Positions 35,836-47,406 of a DNA stretch of 64,000 nucleotides are shown here, one piece after another. Location of the stretch: contig JAAOMT010000175.1 in assembly GCA_016748015.1 (NCBI GenBank), positions 575,498 through 639,497 of the forward strand, given 5' to 3'. Source of the DNA: Geosiphon pyriformis. Its lineage: Eukaryota > Glomeromycota > Glomeromycetes > Archaeosporales > Geosiphonaceae. Numbering within the stretch: position 1 is the first letter of the stretch; each line of letters starts with the position of its first letter. The notes under the pieces are model-generated. The model saw only the letters and a program-made list of their open reading frames with translations. It had not been told where the DNA came from and searched no databases. The position numbers and the translations under genes were made by a program.

Positions 35836-37010
35836 GGTATTTCTATGTTGAATTTATATTAACTCAAATACAAGTAAATTGACTCAATTTCTTAATATTT
35901 AAATATGAAATTGTTTATTATATAAATTGATTAAACAAAGAATTTAGTTTTTGCGAAATTGGTTTTAATTGGTCTAAATAAATCATAGGAAACTTATTAC
36001 TTGTAAATTTATCTAAAATAATATAAACAAAGTTTATTATTAAATCTATGAAAAAATTTATATATCATAACATCTTAGCATAAAAATGTATGATTAATTA
36101 TTTCTATTAATCAAGTAGTTTGAGTTTTTAATCTTATCTATTTACAAGTTCATCGCTATTAAGGCATTTCAAAAATTATACTTTTTTTTCTTATCACAAA
36201 AGAAAACACACTTGGTTCAACATCGAGACTGCAAGCTTTAACCACTTTTGATTAATCTTTTATCAATCTACTGATCTAGAATTTTAGATAACTCTATTTT
36301 TGAAATTATGTACTTTCAAAATGAAACTCGTTTTTTGCTTTACTATTCTGCATCCTTATCATCATAATCACTGTTCATTTGTAGCCATTAAATTTAATTC
36401 GAGGACTAAAAGGTATCTTATTGGAGCAATTTAAAAGGAAACTTTCATTCAAAAAACCCAAACTCTATTTACCCTTATTTAGGATAATTGAGTCAGTTTA
36501 AAATTAAAGTTTTGTCACAGTCTGGATTGTACGCTTTCCATTCAAATGTACTGAATTTTTAAAATTAAAAATTTAAGAAAAACAAGAAGTTATCTTGGAA
36601 ATATATTCGAAATTAAGTTATTCAATAATTGAATGAGTGATATAAATAATGATAATAATAACAAAGTTCTGATTATTTAAATTAACGGCTTCATCCTTTT
36701 TGAAAGATAGCAAAAATTACCAGCGTTTCCTTAAATTAGTACCTTAACCTTTCACAAATTCCCTTTATTAACCTATAACACATTATTGAATGACACAAGA
36801 ACTACAAATTAAGTCACAGGAGAACTTTTGTAAAACGCATTACAGTTTAACTTTGTGTAGATACCGCATAAAAATCAGTCAAATCTAGCTTTTCATAGCT
36901 TACGTATCATTTTGTCGCTATAAAAAAGAAAATTTTTGACAATCCAAAAAAATTTTCACCTTTTCTGAAGAAAAAGCTAATTACCTTTTCTTCAAATATC
37001 CACAAGTAAA

Positions 37011-37470
37011 ATGCTCAATGATAACGATTTTGAATTCAACAATTAATCATTTGGAGAAATCCAAGCCACCAATAATAAATTTTTAGATGAAAATTTACCA
37101 AACGACAGAGCAATTGTGGATAAAATTTTCATGAAAACCTTAATCGAAAACATTGATATTATAACGCTTAAAAAAAATACAAGATATTTTAAACATACCA
37201 CTAATAAACTTAATAAAACCAAATGGAGATCCAGTAAAGGGCAAACCCCACGTCCTCAGAATTCATTCGTCCTTTATAGACGTAATATTCAAGCCACATT
37301 GCTAAAAAAATTTGAGAATAAAACCAAAGGTTTCAAAAATTTCATCAATTCGATGGGCCACAAAATGCATGGAAACCAAGGGAATTTTTTAATACTTAGC
37401 TCGATTGTCTAAAATTGTGCATGAAAAGGTTTTTCTGGACTTACACGTATCAGCCACCCGTAAAACCTAT
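37011..37470 (+). pseudogene. MATA-HMG-like gene, disrupted
   Basis: Copy of the HMG gene at 40689-41432, in the opposite arm. The start MLNDNDFEFNN is followed by a TAA at codon 12; frameshifts occur in the A-run after TLKK and within the box. RPQNSFVLYRRNIQATL, the first helix of the box, is intact. The sequence ends shortly after the box and lacks the C-terminal tail. Confidence 0.8.
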
Positions 37471-39967
37471 TAATAAATAAATAAAAACTCAATTATTATT
37501 TAAAAAAAGTCAAAAAACAAACAATAATTTGTCAATAAAAACAATGAGAAATAGTAAAAGTATTCATAAGCTATATTTATTTTGTAAATTAATTTGAACT
37601 TTTTATATCTTATTATTATTGTTCATCAAAAACCTTTAACAAAAAAACACATATGAACCAATTATCTTTGCTTTTTTAAATTTTCAGATTTTAAAAAATT
37701 TCAAAGTTGAAAATTATTTACCTTAGTAAATATAAAAATTGCATTTTTTATAGTGAATATGATGTTAGTTATAACCTCGACTAGAACTAATGTGATAGAA
37801 ACAACTGAAAACTTTTACCATAAATGAATAGAAATTGTTAAATATTCATTCCATTTTAAATATTAAAACAATAATTTCCACAACAAAATATAAGATAACA
37901 ACAATCAAAATTTTCCAAAAAAAAACAAAAAACAAACCTTTTTACCTGCATGAATTTTTTCTTTCCCTTTTAAAGCATATAAACAAAATAAATGAATAAA
38001 ATACATAAAATCCAAAAAATAAGTACCTGTTTTAAATTGCTATATATTTATATGAATTTCCTTAATGGGTTCATTATATTGTGCATTTTGTACAAAATTA
38101 TTATCGATGACAATAAAATAATCTTTGTCTTGTTGATTAAAATATGTTTTTAAAAACATCTACTACAATATTTCTATTATCCAGTTTCACATGACAATTC
38201 TTTCATAAAAACTTTGCCTTAGAATTGGTTCAGTTTCATTGCTCTTATTGATTTGATAAATAGAAATATCATTATTTGACAATAAAATTTTGTCTGAATA
38301 TGTGATATTATTTGTTTAATTTAAATTGAAGCTAGCTGCCACGAAAAGGGGAATTAGTTTAGATAAAGTTGTTGAAATTAACCAATAATGAAAATATAAC
38401 GAAACACAATCCACTCCATTCAATCTTATTGTTTTTTACAAAATATGGTAAATTTTTAGTATATGTATATTCTCTTTCTTAATTTAACAGCCAGAAAATA
38501 TTATTTGGTAAGATAATAAAATCATCATCTCAATTCCAAATCGAATATTTCATGAGTAATTTCAGATTCCATTTTAAATATACAGGTTTATAATGAATAC
38601 GTTTTCTTGTTTTATGGGGTTCCAGTTAATTATCTACCATAAGGCAGTTTAATATTAATATTCTTTTAAAAATTAATAGGATAAAATTAATATTTCTCAC
38701 TCTTGTTTGTATAATTTTATTCTTTCATTTAGAAAAACTGTCTTATTAAAAATATTGATCAAATGAAAGTATAATTATTGCATCTTGCTGTGCCATAGCT
38801 ATTTTGTTCTTCCTAATTTTCAATTTTTTAAGCTTTGAAATTTCAGGTATACAAACAAATTTATTGTTATTATTATTATTGTTTTTGTTGTTATTATCAT
38901 TGTTGTTGTTGTTGTTGTTGTTATTATCAATGTTGCTGTTAATATTATTATTGTTATTGTCGTGTTTAATTAAAAAAAAGCATGAAATTTTTTTAAAACC
39001 AAATAAATCGTATTAATGAAGCCTGGTCCTAAATTTTTAACCTTCAGAGATGATAAATGTAATATTAAATTTTATTATCATAAAATAAAAGCTTTGAATT
39101 TATCAAATGTTAACCATGTTCAATGATATTTTCAAGTGGTCAAATAAAGTTTTGCAATTCAATTAACCACAATAAATTATTAAAAATTTGTTCATTTGAA
39201 TCTTAGGCTTTAAATAAAAACATAAAAAAATTTAAATGCGCATTATTAATGTAAATATTTTCAAAATATTTTTAGATAAAAAATTAAATCATAAAATTCT
39301 GATTGAATAATTTTCTGGTGATTTAAATTTTTATCAGGTTAAAATTAAACCATTTAATTTAGGAGGCTAACTGTTTTCATTTATGATATAATCATATTGA
39401 TTGATTGATATGATATCATATGGCGGTTCAAGATTTTTTTAGGTTCATTTTTATGATAATAAAAAAAAGATTCGAGTTTAATATACAGAAATTTTTTATT
39501 TTACTCTTTCCTTATCTCAGTATTCAAAGCAAGAAGGAGAATTAAATAAAATTTTGCAATATTGTAATGGTAATTCTAAGTGAATTATTTGAATAGTGGT
39601 TACCTCAATATCAGGGTATCATCATAATACTAATTAATACTAGAGACGCAATATTTTCTCATTATGGGATGAGGGTTTTAAATAATATAAACAATAAATG
39701 ATGAACATGTTTTTTAGCATGCTATTATTATCTCTTATATTATAATATGAAGAATACAAAAGGGACAGTTTTTTTTTTGATGTAAAGAACTTTTGAGACC
39801 AAAAGTTTTACTCGATTATAGTTCAGTTTGGATAATAAAATAATTTATATACAAAACCGAAAATTCGACTGTCTAGATATTTTATGGTTTTCGAATAGAG
39901 GGATCTCAGATAATATGTAATTCATAAAGTGCGGATTAACGTGGGAAAAGACCTCACTCAGATTCTC
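37471..39967. other. Palindrome spacer, left part, with (TTR)n tract
   Basis: AT-rich. A (TTG/TTA)n tract at about 38858-38960 explains a 70-codon Leu-rich frame. No gene recognised. Confidence 0.55.
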
Positions 39968-40397
39968 ATGGCACCCGAACAATTCTTTCACGCTTTATCT
40001 AATGATTTTGTGAATTTACTTGATATTTAGAAATTTTCTGATGTTAAGATTGTTGTTGGAGAAGCGCCTAGTATCAGAACTTTTCATGCTCATTCGCGAA
40101 TTTTAGCAGCAAGATCACCATATTTTGCCGTAGCACTCTCTAATAATTGGGCTAAAAGGGAAAAGAATGCCATCATCTTTGCTAAACCTAATATTTCACT
40201 TAAAATTTCTGAAATAATTCCCAGGTAAGGGTTTTATTTAATAATAGTTTGGCCAACGTAAATTGATTTTTCTATTTTTCTGTCCAGATATATTTATAAC
40301 AGCGAGATCTCCCTTGATAAATATGGAGTGTCTACTATTTTAGAATTGCTTGTTACCGCTGATGAAGCTATTCTAGTGGTTTTTGGCCTTTTTTAAA
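39968..40397 (+). pseudogene. BTB/POZ domain gene fragment (BTB-TLDc family)
   Basis: Encodes MAPEQFFHALSNDFVNLLDI, then a TAG (40028-40030), then KFSDVKIVVGEAPSIRTFHAH and the core BTB region ARSPYFAVALSNNW. An intron with good GT-AG borders (about 40226-40288) leads to YIYNSEISLDKYGVSTILEL, and the frame stops at about 40397 before any BACK or TLDc domain. It is homologous to the two BTB-BACK-TLDc pseudogenes at 55.8-60.9 kb but keeps the splice sites they have lost. It lies in the spacer of the HMG palindrome. Confidence 0.75.
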
Positions 40398-40688
40398 ATA
40401 TATTAATTATAAGATTTCATGTAATCTTTTAAAATGTAATTGATTGCAAGATTATTTTTTGTTATAAATTATAAATAAAAATATATATATAATAGATTTA
40501 AAACTTGGATCAAAAAAATAATTAATGAAAATTAGTAATTAACTAAAAAAAGGATCTTGAATAAAAAACCTACAGGATTTGTGTTTAAAAAAATTATGCG
40601 ATCCTAAAAATTGTTGCCCACTATACTTGTCGGCAGAACTGTATTTAATGAAAACATTTAAATCTTAATTTTTAATTTGTTTATCAAA

Positions 40689-41432
40689 TTAAGGAGCGCC
40701 AAACAACCGACAAATTTCGCGATCATGCGAGCTTCTAATTGATTTGTTAAATGCTTGGAAATCAGGAGTTGAGTTTGGTCCCAAATTTGATAATGGCTCA
40801 AGTATGATTATTTTTTTGAATTCAGTAAACGTTTTTAAAAGTGTAGAAAGCACTTCATCTTGGCCATTTTGATCAAGGTGTTTAGATATTAGTTTTTCGT
40901 AGCTGCTTGTTTGGGATCTTTGGCGAGAAAAATCCTTATTTTCTGAAAAAGTTACTAAATTTTGTTGCTTTTTTTTCGGCTGATACGTGTAGCCCGGAAA
41001 AACTTGTCCATGCACAATTTTAGCCAATCGAGCCAAGTAATTAAAAATTCCCTTGGTTTCAATGCATTCAGTGGCCCATCGAATTGATGAAATTCTTGAA
41101 ATTTCATTAAAACTTTTCGCTTGATTTTCGAATTCTTTTCTCAATGTGGCTTGAATATTAAGTCTATAAAGGACGAATGAATTCTGAGGACGTGGGATTT
41201 TCCCTTTACGGGATTTCAATTTTGGTGTTATTAAGTTTATTATTGGTATGTTTAAAATACCTTGTATTTTTTTAAGCGTTATAATATCAATGTTTTCGAT
41301 TAAGGTTTTCATGAAAATTTCATCCACAATTGCTCTGTCGTTTGGTAAATTTTCATCTGAAAATTTATTATTGGTGGCTTGGATTTCTCCAAATGATTGA
41401 TTGTTGAATTTGAAATGATTATTAGTGAACAT
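40689..41432 (-). CDS. MATA-HMG-like HMG-box protein
   Basis: Single-exon 247-aa protein. The HMG box spans about residues 83-155: it starts KIPRPQNSFVLYRLNIQATL, continues through NEISRISSIRWATE and ends with GQVFPGYTYQPKKK. This is the MATA/sex-type arrangement (RPxNxFxLYR first helix, ISxxxxxRW second helix, YxYxP exit). The C-terminal part (160-247) is low-complexity with a short ILEPLSNLG segment and ends REICRLFGAP. HMG boxes bend DNA at the minor groove; this type includes fungal mating-type regulators, and many dispersed copies are known in Rhizophagus irregularis. It is the only complete one of four copies in this palindrome. A role in mating is not shown by the sequence. Confidence 0.82.
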   Translation of the reverse strand: MFTNNHFKFNNQSFGEIQATNNKFSDENLPNDRAIVDEIFMKTLIENIDIITLKKIQGILNIPIINLITPKLKSRKGKIPRPQNSFVLYRLNIQATLRKEFENQAKSFNEISRISSIRWATECIETKGIFNYLARLAKIVHGQVFPGYTYQPKKKQQNLVTFSENKDFSRQRSQTSSYEKLISKHLDQNGQDEVLSTLLKTFTEFKKIIILEPLSNLGPNSTPDFQAFNKSIRSSHDREICRLFGAP

Positions 41433-41718
41433 TTTACTTGAAATGTATTGTGAGTGTTGAATAAGAATTTGAGTTTAAAGAGTTTCTTTAATTCTAAGAA
41501 AAGGTAATTAGCATTTTCTTCAGGAAAGTTAATATTTTTTTTGGATTGTCAAAAACCTTCTCTTTTATAGCGACAAACTGATATATAAGCAATAAAAATC
41601 AGTATTAGAGCTAGGTTTGACTGATTTCGTGAAATGTCAAGGTACTTATTTAAGGGAACACCGGTGATTTTTGCCATCCCTCAAAAAAGATGATGCTATT
41701 AATTTGAATAATCAAAAC

Positions 41719-41756
<38 letters not shown>

Positions 41757-44700
41757 CACTCATTCAATCAAATAATATCCTTTGAAGGAAACCAACTTAA
41801 TTTTGAAAATATTTCTAAAATAATTTCTTGTTTTTTTTCCTAATTCTATCTTATTTTAGGTTAAAAACTAGCATGTTTTATCAGCTTTTAATCTTGTTAT
41901 TTTGATATCAATCGGATGAATATGAAAAAAACTGGATTTTCCTTTGTGTAAATGAGGTGATAAAGAAGGTAAATTTTTAAAATTAAAAACTCGGTAGATT
42001 TGGACGGAAAATATAAAATTCAAACTGTTTCAAAACTTTAATTTAAACTGCCTAAATAAAGGGAAATTAAGTTTAGGTTTTTTCAATGAAAGTATCCTTT
42101 TAAATTGCTCCAATAAGGCGCCTTAATCCTTGCATTAAATTAATAGCTACAAATAGACAGTAATAATAAGGATGCACAATAGTAAGGCAAAAAGCGAGTT
42201 TCATTCTGGAAATACAGATTTTAAAAAATAGAGTTATCGAAAATTCTAGATCAGTTGATTGACAAAAGATTAATCAAAAAGTGATTAAAGCTTGCAATCT
42301 CGACGTTGAACCAAGTGTATATTTTTTTGTAATAAGAATAAAAAGCTTAATTTTTGAAATGCCTTAATAGCTATGAACTTGTAAATAGATATGATTAAAA
42401 ACTCAAACTACTTTATTGCTAGAAATAATAGATCACATATTTTTATGGTACGTTATGATAAATAAATTTTTATTTTAAACCAATTTCAAATTTAAATATT
42501 ATATATTTTTATGAAACTTTCAAGAATTACTTGTATTTGAGTAACTATAAATTTAACATAGAATATTCTTAGTCTTGATGTTTTCAATAGTCGTTATCTT
42601 ATTCAATTTGCAAATTAACCAAAATTGAAGTTTTCACTGAATTAAATAAGTACAATTTTGAAAACTCATGTCATAGAAATATCCAAAATATTTGTAATTT
42701 TGAATTCAGTTGCTCTCATATTGATTGAAGCCTTGAAATTAGCTTGACTGTTGCACATTAAAAAAAATTTTTCACAGTGACTCATTCAGATTTGTTTTCT
42801 CAATGAAATTTGACATCTTCAATCCCAATATGTTTGCAAATGATGAATGTATTTATTTTTTCTCCTTTAGAAAAAAGGATAGTTGAACCACAAAATCATC
42901 AAAATGAGTCACATGAAATACTATATGAACAGGATCTTTCAATTGATCAGCAGGTATTTTAAGCGAAAAACCAATCACCGATTCTTGATTTCTTTATCTA
43001 TTAATCTTTTACAGAGTATCTTTCACTTCTAATGCAAGACCTATTACGACAATTTTAAATAACATTTGGAGAATCTAAAGCAAATTTAGAAATTATTATA
43101 AAAACATACCACCACCTAAGACTAGAAATCTGTTTATATGATATACTACCTAGACCAAGGCTTATAAGATGTATTTTTCAATGTTCTTTAATTATGAGTT
43201 GTGTGTAGTAACCTGCATTTGTCAATTGCATATGAACAAGATCTTTAAGAATAAGATTAGCATTTTTCATTCTTGCTTGATTGAGGAATGACTTATTTTT
43301 TGGATTAATCAATGCAAATCTTGATCTGCTAGTAAAGAATCTCAGGAGCTTAAAAATTTTCTAAATTCTTATAGAAATTTAAATAGATAATTTTTGATCA
43401 CCCTAAAATATTGTTAAAGTCTGTAAATAAGATTATCAGAGCATAATATTGTTACTCATAAACATTTGACTAAAAATAATAAAATTAAGATGTACAAATA
43501 ATATCTGAATATTAACAAAAAAATAACACAACTAATCTAATCTTATATTTTAGTTAGCAAAGGATGGTGGGCTCAATTATTTTAAATCAAACAAGTAATT
43601 TTTTTAATTACACTTTAATAATTTCTCACCTGGTCAGTTATTAAAAATAATTGTTTAGCCTCCTAAATGAAAATGAATACTTTTTTAAAATAGTTTAGAA
43701 AACAAATTTAAGAATAAAACTTTAAATATTATGAATTAAATTTCTTACCAAAAAGTATGGAATTAATTCAACCTTAGAATTTTAATAATAAATCCAAAAT
43801 GAAGATGATAAAATTATTTTCATTTTGCAAAAAAAGTTTAAACGTAATTGTCAAGATCCAAAAAAGTAATCATATTTCTCAATAGTATTGCTATTTTTAA
43901 CCTAGATAAATTCTGGACTTTGGAAATTACAAACCTAAACTCTAATTGAGAACTAATATTATAAACTAGTTTCGATATTATTGTCCGCCAAATTTAGATT
44001 AATTGTTTGCATCCGATCCTAAAAAAATTCCAATATTAAGCTAAGCAGTCATTCTCTCAATTAGAGTAATAAACATTACATTTAAATTTAAAAAATTTCC
44101 ACAAATTAAAGTTTTAACCACTTTTGATTAATCCTTTGTCAATAAAATGATCTGAAATTTTTAATAACTCTATTTATGAATATCTGTACTTCCAATGAAA
44201 CTCGTTTTTTGCCTTACTATTCTGTATCATCCTTATCATCCTCATCAATGTTTATTTGTAACCATTAATTTAATGCAAAGATTAAAAGGTGCCTTATTAG
44301 AGCAATTTAAAAGGATACTTTCATTCAAAAAACATTGGAATTTTATTTCAACCTAAGCAGCTTTTGTTTATCACAAAAATTCATATCATTTTCAATTAAT
44401 TGCATGAAAGCTCAACCTGCCTAAACTCAATTTCTCTTTATCTAAAGATAATCGAATCAGTTTAAAAGTAAAGCTCTACAAAATTTTTCATTTTAAAGAT
44501 TTACCTCCTTCATCACCTCTCACCACCTCATGTACACAAAAGAAAAACCAGTTTTTCTTCATATTCGTCCAATCAATATTAAAATCAACTAGATTTAAAG
44601 CTGAAAGTTATGTTGGAAAAATACATTTGAAATCTAGTTGGTTTCCTGCCAAGGATATTCAATAATTCAATGAGTGATATAAAATAAAAAATAAAGTTCT

Positions 44701-45180
44701 GATTATTCAAATTTAATGACATCATCCTTTTTGAACGATGCCAAAAATTACCAGTACTTTCTTAAATTGGTCTCTTAACCTTTCACAAATTCCCTTCACC
44801 TATTTATTGACATCCTCTTTTTTCAAAAAGGACAAAAATTATCAATGTTCTCTTAAATTGGTACTTTGACCTTTCACAAATTCTCTATAATAAATTGTTT
44901 TATGACACAAAAAACTACAATTTAAGTCGTAGGAAAACCTTTGTGAAAAGCAATACGATTTAACTTTGTGCAGATATTGTATTGAAATTAGTTAAACCTG
45001 GCCCTAATACTAATTTTAATAGCTTCTATATCATTTTCTCGCTATAAAAGAAAAGCTTTTTCGACAATCCCAAAAAATATTTCAAAACATTTAGTCACTT
45101 TTTCTTCAAAATTAAACATACTCCTTGAACTCAAATCTTTATTCGACACCTCACTTTTTTCTCAAATTTTCACCGGTAAA

Positions 45181-45516
45181 ATGTTGAATCAAGAAAATTT
45201 TACCATTAAAAATTCCCCCAACCATAGGGCTGAATTGGTTAAAATTGGGCATAAAAACGGTTTTCCGGACTACAAGCATAAGCCAGAAAATGAATATTTT
45301 TCTCCCCCAAGAGCACAGCCATACATTCCGCCAATTAGCGACCAAAAAGTTATATCTCCTGATCAAAATGGCCAAGATCAAACACTTTCAAAATATAAAA
45401 AAATAATCCTACTTGAGCCTGATTTACAAATTATCAACCAATCAAACAGTAATTTTTATGATCGTGAAATTTGTCAATTGTTTGGCCCCTCCTTAATAGA
45501 TTTATTTAATAGTTAA
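45181..45516 (+). CDS. HMG-family derivative lacking most of the HMG box
   Basis: Open 111-codon frame, mirror image of the remnant at 32817-33113. Starts MLNQENFTIKNSPNHRAELVK, keeps the box exit (PDYKHKPENE for GYTYQPKKK), a short ISPDQNGQDQTL segment shared with the intact gene, and ends REICQLFGPSLIDLFNS. The DNA-contacting first helix RPQNSFVLYR is deleted. It may be a non-coding relic that is still open by chance, or a short protein without DNA binding. Confidence 0.45.
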   Translation: MLNQENFTIKNSPNHRAELVKIGHKNGFPDYKHKPENEYFSPPRAQPYIPPISDQKVISPDQNGQDQTLSKYKKIILLEPDLQIINQSNSNFYDREICQLFGPSLIDLFNS

Positions 45517-46802
45517 GATGAATTTTGAATAGTTTATTGTATTTCCCAATAATAAAATTTATTAAATTTAATGATTTATATAAATCATTCTTGTACAAGA
45601 AGTATTATTTTTTGAATTAAATAGGATTGAAATGTTAAAGAATATACTCGATTATAAATTGGATAAATTAAAGATATATTTTTATATGATGATCTTTTAT
45701 GCGAAAAGTCCAAAACCCACTGTAGATAAATATAGAATATATTGTATTATGAATGAATTACATATCTTTAGAGTCTTCTAAATGTAAACTCTTTAATAGT
45801 TCCGGAAGGCAAATAAATTCTGTATTGAAAATATTATTTGAAAGATTTAGCAACTTGAATTAATATATAATATAATCTTTAGCTACCACAAATTTGTTAT
45901 TCACAATTAAACTTCACTCCTTATATTTTATTTTTAACCTAAAATTGGGAAACTATATTTTATCTCTGTAATGAATTATTAAGTCATGTACAAAACAAAC
46001 AAGATTATAATATGCCTTCTTAACTAATCCAAATTTTATTAGTGATTTTTTAAACCAAATCTTATAAACAAACCCATTTATAACAGCCATGTAAGCTAAC
46101 TTATTAAACGAAATATTATGCAGTATTTGTAGAATTCTTAATTTGACAACAAAAATTCTAATTAAAAACATTCAAATATTCACTTTTTAGCAATAAGTTT
46201 TTTTAATAGCATTAGAATTGTAAACAAAAATATTTTCTTCGAATGTAAAGTATATTTGGATGCTTGTAATTATATAACTTTTATGTACAACAACAGACGA
46301 TCTCTTATATAAAGTCTTTTTAAAATTTGTGTAAAAATTAACAGTTTATCTGCCAATTAAACCAGTTTTAAAGTGTCTATTTAAAAACCAAACTTTAATT
46401 ATTTTATTCAATTTATATTCATAAGCAAAATTCTATTAATATACTTAATAGTACATTCAAACTTTTACAAAGCACAATTGGTAATTTTTTGTCTTTCTAT
46501 TTAACAATTGTTATTAAAAATAAAATCAATGTAAATAACTTAAAGACAAAAACATTTAATAATGCTTAATTATTAAACAAAATAATAATACATCTTGAAA
46601 ACTGAATACATTGCAAAACTAAAATAATTGTCTAAAGCTTAAACAGTATAAAAAATATTGTATCATGAATATCAATTTTAATATTAAGACTGAAATTAAC
46701 AAATAAAGTGGTAGTAGTACCCAATATATTAAAACCACCAAAATTTTTAACCAACTTATTAATAAAAACAGACAATTTAGACAAATTAAAACTATTTAAA
46801 TA
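45517..46802. other. AT-rich, no gene recognised
   Basis: Short frames at 45953-46171 and 46632-46850 look random. The interval ends at the TA duplication of a Tc1-like element. Confidence 0.5.
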
Positions 46803-47406
46803 CAGAGGGTGTCCAAAAGTTTCCGAACAAACTTTGGAGTAACATTCCACATGCTTGAATAATTAGAAAAGCACGAGTTTATTACTAAATTAAGTTAGTT
46901 AATTATTTAATTACGCGTTTTTTTTTTAAAACACGCGTGTATAATGTTTTTTCGCGACGCGCATAATCGATTTTATTCATACTCGTTTTTTTATAAAAAT
47001 GAAATGTAACGCGCATATAAGATTTTTTCGTCGTTTTTATTAAAACGAAATGGGAGAAAAAAAAGAATTAACGATTGCTCAACGTAATACTATATGCTTA
47101 TTACAACAGCATGGCAAGAAATATCGTGATATTGCCAACATAGTCAATTGCAGCTTGACAACAGTTTCGGATACAATAAAACGATTTAAAGAAACTGGTT
47201 CAATTGATTCAAGACCTCGTTCAGGACGTCCACGTTTATTTACTCACCAAAAATATTGCCGACTTAAACGTTTAGTAACACTTAATGAAAAAATTTAGAA
47301 AATTACTATAAAATTATAAATATGTTGTTAATTTTGTTTTATTTTATAAAAAAATAAATATTATTGTTAAATAAAATCTTGTTCGGAAACTTTTGGACAC
47401 CCTCTG
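46803..47406 (+). mobile_element. 604-bp Tc1-like element with perfect 28-bp TIRs
   Basis: Begins CAGAGGGTGTCCAAAAG and ends with its exact inverse; 28 bases match without a mismatch, flanked by TA (46801-46802 and 47407-47408). Internally it is shorter than a full Tc1-like element and carries only the transposase N-terminal region. It is an internal-deletion derivative that keeps both ends needed for mobilisation in trans. The TIRs differ from those of the 26406 family, so this is a separate family. Confidence 0.9.
47050..47298 (+). CDS. HTH-only transposase fragment (82 aa)
   Basis: MGEKKELTIAQRNTICLLQQ opens a helix-turn-helix domain of Tc1 transposase type; IANIVNCSLTTVSDTIKRF is the recognition region and SRPRSGRPR the GRPR linker. 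The frame then stops at 47298 after TLNEKI. No DDE catalytic domain follows within the element. The frame is intact from ATG to stop. If expressed it could bind the terminal repeats without cutting. Confidence 0.7.
   Translation: MGEKKELTIAQRNTICLLQQHGKKYRDIANIVNCSLTTVSDTIKRFKETGSIDSRPRSGRPRLFTHQKYCRLKRLVTLNEKI

Larger units (their letters stand above)
32815..37470 (+). repeat. Left arm of large imperfect palindrome
   Basis: About 4.65 kb that recurs in reverse complement at 40680-45516. Matching stretches checked by eye: 33.78-33.92 kb with 44.09-44.25 kb, 35.40-35.63 kb with 43.12-43.33 kb, and 36.1-36.4 kb with 42.1-42.42 kb. Both arm ends coincide with the 3' ends of HMG genes or remnants. 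Within the arm, the two HMG copies and about 1 kb of their upstream sequence are inverted relative to each other, so the unit occurs four times. Confidence 0.85.
40680..45516 (-). repeat. Right arm of large imperfect palindrome
   Basis: Reverse-complement partner of 32815-37470, separated from it by a spacer of about 3.2 kb. The two arms differ by small indels and substitutions, so the duplication is not recent or is not being homogenised. An (ATT)n tract (about 41719-41757) is present in this arm only. Confidence 0.85.

Noticed and set aside
38858-38960. Leu-rich 70-codon frame and tandem TTR units that might suggest a repeat array
   Set aside because: Simple (TTG/TTA)n microsatellite; no spaced repeats, so not a CRISPR-like array and not a gene.
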